Origin: Paraglomus occultum
Taxonomy: Eukaryota; Glomeromycota; Glomeromycetes; Paraglomerales; Paraglomeraceae
DNA length: 13,068 nucleotides
Assembly (NCBI GenBank): GCA_910592205.1
Contig: CAJVPJ010001031.1
Span: forward strand, 1-13,068
Direction: 5' to 3'
Below the pieces are notes generated by a model. It was not told the origin of the DNA. It made no database searches and was given only the letters and a program-made list of their open reading frames with translations. Numbering within the stretch: position 1 is the stretch's first letter; each line of letters begins with the position of its first letter. Shown one piece after another: positions 1 through 7,974 of the stretch. Made by a program: the position numbers and the translations under genes.

Positions 1-164
1 GGGCTGTGGACATTCTTGCGACTTGTCTGTTGAATCTGATATTCATTATCTTTACGATTCATTCTTGATCGCGCATTCTCAGTTATCAAAAAAAAAACAA
101 ACAACAACTCACGCACATACTCACATACTCACATACATAAACGTTTCTCTATCCTACATTCAAA
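1..164 (+). promoter_or_regulatory. Proximal promoter and 5' leader of the SUR7/PalI-type gene
   Basis: This is all of the upstream DNA available for the first gene, so the promoter is probably cut by the window edge. It holds an A-rich run at about 88-98, an A/C-rich stretch and an ACTCACAT-type short repeat at about 107-138, then a pyrimidine-rich patch just before the coding region. The start codon has A at -3 (TTCAAAATG), a favourable fungal context. No clear TATA box is visible. The transcription start is not determinable. Confidence 0.45.
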
Positions 165-1313
165 ATGTCTGAGAAAAGAATGTCCAAATTGGCAGCGATA
201 GACGATCCGACTAATCGTGAACCAAAAACGAAGAAATCGTTCTTTCATCGAAGAGTCGTTCGTCCAATCAAAAAGAACCCGCTCATAAGTGTCAGTGCTA
301 TATTAATTGCACTGTCGACTTTGCTGTTATCTGTATTATTGATCGGGGGAAGCGGATCAGTTTACCTGAGTAAATTTGTATTTGATGATCTGATAAAGGG
401 TATTACGAAAAAGTCTTCAATCACTTTTACGTTGTATGGTCATTGTGTGGATGATAAATGCACCAAACCGTCAATGGTCTATCGATTTGACCAGAGTAAG
501 TAGTAGAAAACATATTAAATTGTTTTTCCAATGATTTATGTTTTATTAATCGGTTTATCGATATTATCACAAACAGTGCCGACTTCATCCGAAATAATCA
601 ATATCACTTCTAGCAACCCGTTATCCTTTACCAAACGACTAGACATTGGCGGAGCGGTAAGCGGTGCAGGACAAGCGGCTTCCGATGCAGGACAGGCAGT
701 TTCTAACGCGGGACAATCAGCCGCGAACAGCCCAGCAGGAGATGCGGCTAAAAACGGTATAGACGCGGCCGGACAAGCAGCATCAGACGCCGCCAACTCT
801 GCTGCCGACATTGCGCAAAAGGCAGCGAAACTGTTGTCTTCAATGTTGGATGGTTTGAAGAATTTCCAACCAAAAAGAGCTATCAATGGAATAACCGGAT
901 TGTTCTCTGTTCCATACGTCGTCGCGCTCATCTGCAATGTTATTGCTCTCGTCTTGCTATTTTTCAGTCTACCATCTATCGCCACTCTATTCTTATTTGT
1001 TGCTGTATTCATGAACGCCCTTGCTCTAGTCTTTGATCTATTGTTATTTGTATGGGTTTTTGAATTGGTTGGACTGATACCAGGTATCGGCGATTCATTC
1101 ACTGGCCCAGGCATTCGAATTGCAGAATGCAGCGCCGCATTCTTGGCCCTTGCTACGTTGCTACTGGGCGGTAGATTGTATTATATGTTATGCTGTGGTG
1201 GTGGATGCAAGAAAGGGATGAAGTTTGTCAAGAAACACGTAAAGAAAGGCGTAAAGAAATTGAGAAAGGAAAAAGAAAAGACGCCAGAGGAGCAGCATTG
1301 GGACCGGGTGTGA
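165..1313 (+). CDS. SUR7/PalI-family four-transmembrane protein, two exons
   Basis: Exons are 165-495 and 577-1313. The 81-nt intron starts GTAAGT and ends ACAG, and the join restores frame through a Met codon, giving 355 aa. Seen: a basic N-terminus (about 1-38), TM1 at about 39-61, an extracellular loop with YGHC-x4-C (Cys94, Cys99), an N-glycosylation sequon at Asn119, an Ala/Gly/Gln-rich helical repeat at about 136-205, then TM2 (about 222-243), TM3 (about 246-272) and TM4 (about 292-313). A Cys/Gly cluster (316-321) follows, then a highly Lys-rich cytosolic tail. One TM, a Cys-motif loop, then three TMs is the SUR7/PalI (claudin-like) plan. Known family roles are eisosome/MCC cortical domains, cell-wall stress and, for PalI/Rim9, ambient-pH signalling; which applies here cannot be told. 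The tail cysteines could be palmitoylated (inference). The low-complexity loop insert is atypical. The start is the first in-frame ATG and is well placed. The gene converges on the next one. Confidence 0.92.
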
Positions 1314-2279
1314 TATTATCCATAGTATTAATAAATCGTATTGTATTTATATTTAATTGTGATTATAGTCAATAGAGCTTTGAAAATCCAAAATAAAATC
1401 CTGCTAGTGTCGAGGATGTAAAAATCCGGTAATTCCAGACAATATGAATCGAGACCATGTTGTAAAACTCACGTGTGTTGGCAATTATCTTTTTTTTTGT
1501 ATATATTAATATAATATAGTGATTATGTACACCAGTTCACTTCATATATCGATGTGAATTCTAACAAGATTTCTTTTTATCAAAAAAAAAAAAAAGAGTG
1601 AACTTGTATGCATACAACAAATATAAAGAAAAGAGGGGGAAAAAGAAAAAAAAAAGAAAGAAAATAAACAAGGAAATTGTATAAACGAAGGAAAAAAAAA
1701 AAGAAACTATTACCACTGATCAACAGCTAAGATACAGATCTCTCCTACTAAGAATCAATCACCCCAAACTGCTCATCTCGTAGAATTTGAACTAAAGGAA
1801 TTCATCTAGAGAATAAAAATGAGTTTTTTTAAAGAAAAAAAATTTTTTTCACAAAAAGAAACAAACTGTACAATAAAAAAAGAGAAGCAAATTATCTTAC
1901 AAACAGGGAAAATAAGAGTAACTACACGCTCGGACATTTCACCAAATTGATTGACTCATCGACTAATAGACAGGACACCGAAATAATTATATAAAATATT
2001 CCAATACTGTTAATAATAATGACCGCCGACAAATGGCACAATAATAATTAAAAAAATTATAGCGTTGCTCTTGGGCAACAACGTCATTAACTACCCAAGA
2101 GACACACGCCCCCATCAGGACAAGACGTGGACATGCCATTATATTTTTGCAAGTATGTTCGGCTTGCCTTTTGATACCATTCAGCCACCTTTCACTCCAA
2201 TTCCATGCTGACAAAACAACCACGTATCTAACCGATTAATACACTCCAATTTTTATACTCTATTAATTAGTCCACTTCA
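1314..2279. other. Convergent intergenic region, purine-rich, no convincing gene
   Basis: This separates two genes that face each other, so it holds both 3' ends. From about 1580 to 1705 the plus strand is almost all purine (A runs with G). A perfect 14-bp palindrome, TTGTATGCATACAA, lies at 1604-1617. A TGACTCA (AP-1/Gcn4-type) heptamer is at 1952-1958. The stretch at about 2060-2220 is visibly richer in G+C and is open for 78 codons on the minus strand, but only from a GTG codon. It has no recognisable domain and no splice support, so I do not call a gene. Confidence 0.6.
1330..1397 (+). terminator. Candidate polyadenylation signals of the SUR7/PalI-type gene
   Basis: Two AATAAA hexamers occur at 1330-1335 and 1392-1397, which are 17 and 79 nt past the stop codon. 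Either fits a fungal 3' end. Such hexamers are also common by chance in AT-rich DNA, so the cleavage site itself is not resolved. Confidence 0.4.
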
Positions 2280-5200
2280 TTAATGATAATATCCATTATG
2301 TCCAACTCGTCCATTCATCGGCGGTCCCAACGGTACGCCGCCACCACCCACTGGAACTTGGACATTACCTATATTCACGTGATGCGGATGTCCGTTAACA
2401 TTATTTCCAACATATCCGGGATTCTGTCCCTGAGGACCATCATGCCTTAGAAAATTGCTACTCATCGGCGGCTGATTCATCATGAGAGAATTATTTGGCA
2501 CATTGTGATCACCCGACTGCATATTTACCGAAGGCAGGCGGGTTGCTGGTTGCGGCGGTATGTGAGGTAAATAAGCCGCAGGCGCGGAAGATCGAGACAC
2601 GGATGGATTTAACGACGGCGACTGAGGCATGGATGATGGGTGTGCGTGCGTTTTCGAAACAGAATCACGATATGGATGTGCGCCCGGCGGTGGTTGCGAT
2701 GGTTGAGTCGGAGGACCTATTGGTTGTCCAGGTGAAGGCATATACTGTGTTGAATTTTGCTGAGGATAATGCATAGAATGCGATTGGTGAGATGCGCCTG
2801 GATGGTCATGTGAATATGTGTGATGATGGTGATGATGGTGATGATGATGTGATGGTGATGATGTGATGGATGATGTGATTGATGGTGGTGATGGTGATGA
2901 TGATGATGCGGTTGAAGGGAAAGTGGTGACGTTTGACCTGGTTGGATTGGAGGAAGAGATGATGAATTACCGCGTAAAGTCGGTGATAGTGTTGGAGGGC
3001 GTGGTTGATCGTTCATCGGAGTGCGAATGTCGGGGAGCGAGTAATGACGATTAGGTGCTGGAGGTGGAGCGTTCACCGCATGGGGATGCGGTGGCGCTTG
3101 TTGCTGTACTGGCAACAGACCCGGAGAATGCGGATGTATTGAATGTCGTGCTTGTTGTGATTGAGGTTGTGATGGTGGCGGTTGTGGCATGACTGACGGA
3201 GCGTTAACAGACGCTGGCGGTGGCGGTGGCGGTGGTTGGCGATGATGGGGATGATAAACCTGACTGCGTGGATTGGAAATTATTGGTGTTGGTGACTCTG
3301 CATGTACTGGTGCTGATGATCGTCGATGTATTTGCTATTTGTTACGCATAAAAGTGGTAAGCACGTGTTATATAATAAAAATCAAGTCGCTATACTCGCA
3401 GAATTGTGGTTATACCTCGGATGGATGAGGATATCCTACTCCGTGATTCGACATTGAGTAGTTAGGATGATCGACTCGTGATCCATATATTCCAACTCCA
3501 TTAGGTGTAATCATTTGGCCATCCGAGTCTGAAACCATGTGGTCATTGTTGATAAGTGGCGATGTACTATTGTGCATAACAGGTGGTCGAGGAGCGATTT
3601 GCTGCGCTTGTGGTAGCATTGAATCTTTTATTCGTTCTTGAGACTAGAATATGTGGTTGGAATATGCAGTTGACATATAACGTGTTAACGTATATTGACA
3701 TTCACAGACACACCCCCATTGAAAAATGTAGATACCATTTGATTTGTGTATATCATGTATGTGATATATGCATGAGTGGCATTCCGCTTTAACTTAGGAT
3801 CGCTCTTCTGTTTCGAACGGAATAGATCAGCACCATGATTCACCAGACGATGATATAAAAGTTAGGTGCGGATGGAGTAACATACCATTTCGTGATATTT
3901 CTTGGGGAAGATGTTTGTAAAGGCGCTAGGTTCTCTGGATCCCAAAAGTCCATTAGGCTGAGGGTGATGCATTTGAGTTTGATGTAAATGCGATTGATGC
4001 ACATGTGATTGATGAAGTGAGTCTTGCTGTTCACATGTATGCATGCCTGTTAATAATGACAAACAAACCAAAAGTTATTTAACAACAAATAGAAACACTC
4101 ACGTGATTACCAATACTAGGATATCCATTTTGCACTTGCGGCGGCGATTTCAATTGAGGTCTATTATCGTACGGACCATATTTAGATGGTTTTCCTGGTT
4201 CATTAAATGCCGAAGAGTTTTTTGGGACTGGTTGCGGAGGATGATATCTATTGGCGTGGGGCTCGCTCATGGGGCTGTTTGACAATCGACGACCATGTGT
4301 GTACTGTGGAGACCGTTCCCATTCAACTGCCAATTGAAAAGTTATAACAAATATATCGAATATAGACGGCTGAATAATGATTAATATATTTATTGTGCAT
4401 ACCTTGATGTGATCCTGAACCCACGACCGGTTTTCGATCTTCGGACGTTGCTGGATCCATCAATTCAGACAGTTTACCAGATACTTGATGTGTGTGGGGT
4501 GACATTTCATCTGTACGAAACATTTTCGCTCGTGCTAATCGAATGATATTGACGTGTTATTCTTATATATCGAAGATGAGCGACTATACATGTTTACACA
4601 AATCACTTACAATAGTCTGGTGTTTCTGGTGACGGTCGTTTTGATTGTTTTTGTGTGCTTTTCTGAGAGACTCTCGCACTCATTGATGGCATGGACGAAC
4701 TTCCCTGATAATGATACGAGGGGAGGCGTCATGATGAGTCAACATGATATCAAATATCGATTGATCAAATCACGTCAATTTCATTGTAGCGTTTTTTCTT
4801 ACCGACAGCCGTTTATGCGTTTTTCGTGATAAATTTTCACTTTCTACTCCATATTGAGGATAATCCATTGCGCCCTCATACGGATCATTTGGGTTATTAT
4901 ATCGAGACTCTTTCTTCTGGTTGATAAATAGAGAGTGACAAGAGTGCTTATTAGAAAATCCCTGTGGGAAGGCATGGACTCTTTGTTAACATGAAACTTA
5001 CTATTGATGGCATCTGTTCTGTGCTAGGTGATTCGTTGCCTATAACATAACATAAGATTACAACTGTATTAGTATCTCTTTTTGACCCATTACAATCAAA
5101 ATGCCAAGTGAATCGGTCGTGATGCGTGCATACCCAAGAGAGAGGCAATAGACATGGTATTATTTGGTCGCTGGACACGTGCAATAATGAATAGTGTTTA

Positions 5201-5957
5201 AAACATTTAGACAATAGTAAAAACGATTATAACATTAACGTTACGTTTAGAAAATGAACATTGAATTACAGGAGGCTCGATACACTTGTTAACGTTCGAT
5301 TATAAATCAGGCCTTCACGTATATTTGTTGTTGTATACATACATTTGTTCTTTCTGCGTTCGAGAGCGAAGCAAGGACAGGGGCAACCAACTCGGCATCG
5401 CTCATTTTACGTTCACTTTCTCTCTGTTGATATTGAGAGGGGCTATTTTGGTTGCTTAGTAATATTAATATATTACTAGCTTCTGCGGCGGCCCTATCAA
5501 CACCGTTTGATGTATAGGAAGGGTCTTGTTTTATGTGCTGAGATGGTTGCTGCTGTTGCTGTTGCAGTTGTTGCTGCTGCTGCTGCAGTTGTTGTTGTTG
5601 CTGCTGTTGCTGTTGCTGCTGCTGCTGCTGTTGCTGTTGTTGTTGCTGTTGTTGCTGCTGTTGTTGCTGTTGTTGCTGTTGCTGTTGGTGTCTAGGGGAA
5701 GAATAGTAGTGGTCTTGTCGTTGTGCTTGTGGAGTGCTTTGTATGGGGGGAGAATGGTGGTGAGTGTATTGAGGAGAGTGATGGTATTGTTGGTGGGACG
5801 CGTGGGAGGTGGAGTCGTTATTGAGAAGGTTGTTTATTGTAAGGCCAGAAGGAGGCGAGTCGTTGGAGTTGTCGTTCATGAGGTTTGCTATAGAGGGTTT
5901 TCGTGGGTTCATTGTTTGGTGGCTCGGTAGCTCGCTGAGAGTGGCGGTCGTTGACAT
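2280..5957 (-). CDS. Large Gln/His/Pro-rich putative nuclear regulator, 11 exons, one internal frame break
   Basis: Family not recognised. Exons in transcript order: 5343-5957, 5134-5170, 5002-5039, 4803-4916, 4611-4704, 4403-4534, 4103-4326, 3886-4026, 3736-3807, 3416-3643, 2280-3334. All ten introns are GT-AG and phases agree throughout; nine are 76-98 nt and the first is 172. With one base restored at 2848/2849 the product is about 916 aa. Seen: (S/T)-I-x-x-L-(L/M) motifs at about 22-27, 40-45 and 212-217; poly-Gln at 91-137; a short helix (DRAAAEASNILILL, about 154-167); basic clusters RKTHKR (261-266) and KQSKR (287-291) resembling a bipartite nuclear signal; many SP/TP sites; an ordered-looking basic segment (KSDPKLKRNATHAYITYM, from 466); Pro-rich and poly-His stretches; a Gly/Pro/Asn tail. 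A nuclear scaffold or transcription-regulator role is inferred from composition. The start is the first ATG after a non-ATG open stretch. The exon 8 acceptor could instead be 23 nt earlier, paired with a weaker exon 7 donor. Confidence 0.8.
2820..2908 (-). repeat. CAT/CAC (poly-His) trinucleotide repeat with reading-frame break
   Basis: An imperfect CAT/CAC repeat in the last exon of the Q/H-rich gene. Upstream of 2849 one frame reads as runs of His interrupted by Gln, Ser and Pro. Downstream of 2848 that frame turns into Ile/Thr, while the neighbouring frame reads poly-His and continues through a 164-residue Pro/Gly/Asn-rich tail to a stop at 2280. The break is equivalent to one missing base at the 2848/2849 junction. 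The unit type is prone to slippage. Confidence 0.85.
5547..5687 (-). repeat. Poly-glutamine CAA/CAG repeat, 47 codons with two Leu interruptions
   Basis: In exon 1 of the Q/H-rich gene, 45 Gln codons and two CTG (Leu) codons run without any other residue. CAA and CAG are mixed irregularly, so this is not a pure CAG run. The two Leu codons lie near the C-terminal end of the tract. It is flanked by a His/Ser/Pro-rich stretch before and PSQHIKQDP after. The plus-strand poly-Leu and poly-Val/Ala frames here are shadows of this repeat. Confidence 0.95.
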
Positions 5958-6009
5958 TATCCTGGGTTGTTCCCAGCCAAGTAAACTTTTGGACTCTGCG
6001 TTTTTGCCT

Positions 6010-6057
6010 TCAGCTTTGTGTCCACGATAAACCAAAATATATGCCGTTGCACGACAT
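6010..6057 (-). promoter_or_regulatory. Possible upstream ORF in the leader of the Q/H-rich gene
   Basis: A 15-codon ATG-to-TGA reading frame begins at 6057 and ends 52 nt before the main ATG at 5957, in a different frame. If the transcript starts upstream of it, it could reduce translation of the main frame. The transcript start is unknown, so this is only a possibility. Confidence 0.25.
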
Positions 6058-6147
6058 CGAGTGTGAAAAGAAAATATGCGTTCGTTAAACTATCAGTATA
6101 AATTATTGATGCATAACACTGTTATAGTAGGTAAATATAAATAAATA

Positions 6148-6426
6148 ATATATATATGAGTGTTTAATGTATGAATGTAAAACTGTAAATGTAATGTATG
6201 TAATGTATTGTATGTGTGTAATGTAGTGTATGTGGTGTATGTAATGTAGTGTATGTAGTGTATGTGGTGTATGTAATGTATGTAATGTGGTGTATGTGGT
6301 GGTGTATGTGGTGTAGTGTATGTGGTGTATGTAGTGTATGTAGTGTATGAATGTAAAACTATGAATGTATGTGTATGAATGTATGTATGTATGTATGTAT
6401 GAATGTATGTACGTATGTATGTATAT
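6148..6426. repeat. Degenerate GTATG/TGTAATG microsatellite block
   Basis: The plus strand consists of interleaved units of the type GTATGTGGT, GTATGTAGT and GTAATGTA, resolving to clean TATG/AATG tetranucleotides at about 6365-6426. It lies roughly 190-470 bp upstream of the start codon of the Q/H-rich gene, so it is in its promoter or leader. Purine/pyrimidine content differs strongly between strands. No coding potential. Confidence 0.9.
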
Positions 6427-7570
6427 TTATAATCATGTATAATTTATATCCACCTACATTGATTTATTTATTTATGTATGTATATTTTATATCCATATGT
6501 ATTCGTATTTGTATTAGATAAAGACAGACACATGTATTAAAGCGATAGTGGATTTTTATGAAAAACTTGTATAACTAGTATATAACACAATATATTATAA
6601 TCATATTGTTTATATCACTGTTATGGTTATATTGGGATATTGGGATGTGTGGGATGTCGTTGAAGTTGGGTTAACGCAGCAAAAAGTGACCAATACTACT
6701 ATTCGATATTATACTTTTCTCCATTAGCAGTAAAGAATGTGGTTGATTAAACGTCATATTTAATTGTAGAGAATAAGAATGTCAAAACAACCCGGTCTAA
6801 ATAGATAGACATTTCTCATTATTGTAAGTGCTAAATATGTTATGTGGTTAAGCTTTGACACAAAGATGGCATATTATTTATGTCGTAGAAGTGTTTCATT
6901 CTCCCATTTTTACCAATTCACATGAACGTTCCCTACATTCATGAAAAGTAATACATTTGCATGTATACAGAGATGCGTTTGTCATAAATATTGATTATCA
7001 TCTTGCATAAGATAATATTACGCATCACACACTCTCATGAGGCTAGTTTGTTAGGTGCGTGAGTTGGTTTGCAAAAAGTCATCGGTATTTGGTGGGTCAT
7101 TTTTCCTTCTCTCCACAATGTCCAGTTGACAGTTGGGTTTTTTTCCCCTCTCCCTCTTTCATATGTAATATTGAGCTGTCTTTAATGTTACATCAAATCA
7201 TTCAAACACATTGATAGTGTCGATCAGGGTGATAAGGATAAGAGCGATAACTACATATACACAGTCAATGACGAATAGTTTATCAAAGCATCGTGCTTGG
7301 ACAGTTGGTAACAAAATAATTCGTGAAGCAAGTGTGTGTGCAGGGTATCATGCTTTGTGTGCGTGGTGGTGATTGCAAAATGTTCACATTGAGTTCACTG
7401 CCACCGGGGGCTGCACATACATAAAATGAACATGAACGTGATAGAATTGTTGGATAACAGTAATAAATATTAATATATCGGTATTTATGTTTATCTTGTC
7501 ATCATTATTTATCCGAGTTCATCTGTGAATCATTATCTGAATTATCTATCTTTCATCAACAGGCAATAAC
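6427..7570. other. Non-coding AT-rich region upstream of the Q/H-rich gene
   Basis: No reading frame with coding character was found on either strand. Visible items are a doubled TATTGGGA-type repeat near 6629-6650, a pyrimidine tract at about 7138-7161, and a cluster of GATA motifs listed separately. It is most simply the distal promoter of the minus-strand gene. Confidence 0.5.
7212..7251. promoter_or_regulatory. Cluster of GATA motifs
   Basis: Four GATA cores on the plus strand fall within 40 bp: TTGATAG at 7211-7217, then TGATAAGGATAAG from 7230 and GCGATAAC up to 7251. WGATAR is the recognition element of fungal GATA-type zinc-finger factors used in nitrogen, iron and light responses. 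The tight clustering is what lifts this above background. The site lies about 1.3 kb upstream of the start codon of the Q/H-rich gene. Function is inferred only. Confidence 0.35.
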
Positions 7571-7573
7571 TTG

Positions 7574-7640
7574 TTTTATTTATTTATTTATTATTTATTT
7601 ATTATTTATTTATTAATTAATTATTTTATTTTACTATTTA
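7574..7640. repeat. ATTT/ATT microsatellite
   Basis: A TTTA tetranucleotide repeat with occasional lost bases (TTATTTATT), grading into TTAATTAATTA. Simple-sequence DNA; the plus-strand Tyr/Leu/Ile frame running through it is an artefact. Confidence 0.85.
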
Positions 7641-7754
7641 TCCATCCTCCATCTATATGCCGTTTGGCTTTTGCTTTTTACCCTTTTTCTCATTCTCCTA
7701 CACTAAACTTCTCCCTTTATCAACGCCTAGCTGCTTGCCCTATTCCACATTTCA

Positions 7755-7810
7755 TCCAACTGTGCAGTAGCTGTTGCACATTTGCATCGGCATGCAGTGG
7801 CACAGTTGGA
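7755..7810. repeat. 11-bp perfect inverted repeat (hairpin), 34-nt loop
   Basis: The arms TCCAACTGTGC (7755-7765) and GCACAGTTGGA (7800-7810) are exact reverse complements. The loop contains further TGCA-type partial complementarity (TTGCACATTTGCATCGGCATGCA region). The segment is more GC-rich than its surroundings. It could be a structured RNA, a protein-binding palindrome or chance; no flanking target-site duplication suggesting a mobile element is visible. Confidence 0.6.
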
Positions 7811-7914
7811 CGGTAAACAGTAAAATGAAAAACTTGATTTTCCGCTATCCCGACACAATATAGCAACAAATAATAAACAATAACCTAACACAGTCTACTC
7901 ACAGCACAACGCAG

Positions 7915-7974
7915 CACCATACATACCACCATACATACCACCATACATACCACCATACATACCACCGTACATAC
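7915..7974. repeat. Five-copy 12-bp tandem array
   Basis: The unit CACCATACATAC repeats five times head to tail (7915-7926, 7927-7938, 7939-7950, 7951-7962, 7963-7974). The first four are identical and the fifth has one change (CACCGTACATAC). A CACACATTACACAT remnant follows. It is a minisatellite, not a CRISPR array, since there are no spacers. Confidence 0.95.

Noticed and set aside
536-1114. 192-codon minus-strand open frame antisense to the SUR7/PalI-type gene
   Set aside because: It is the complement of an Ala/Gly-rich real coding region; it has no domain or splice logic and ends where the real gene's composition changes.
1987-2223. 78-codon minus-strand frame rich in Trp and Cys
   Set aside because: It begins at GTG, not ATG, lies in the 3' flank of the Q/H-rich gene, and shows no recognisable domain or splice sites. 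The mild GC enrichment alone is not enough.
5526-5930. Plus-strand poly-Leu and poly-Val/Ala frames
   Set aside because: Shadows of the poly-Gln repeat on the opposite strand.
5958-6035. N-terminal extension of the Q/H-rich protein beginning at 6035
   Set aside because: The frame is open but begins with TTG, with no in-frame ATG seen upstream of 5957; the ATG at 5957 is the simpler start.
7915-7974. Possible CRISPR array
   Set aside because: Repeats are contiguous 12-mers without spacers, in a eukaryotic context with introns.
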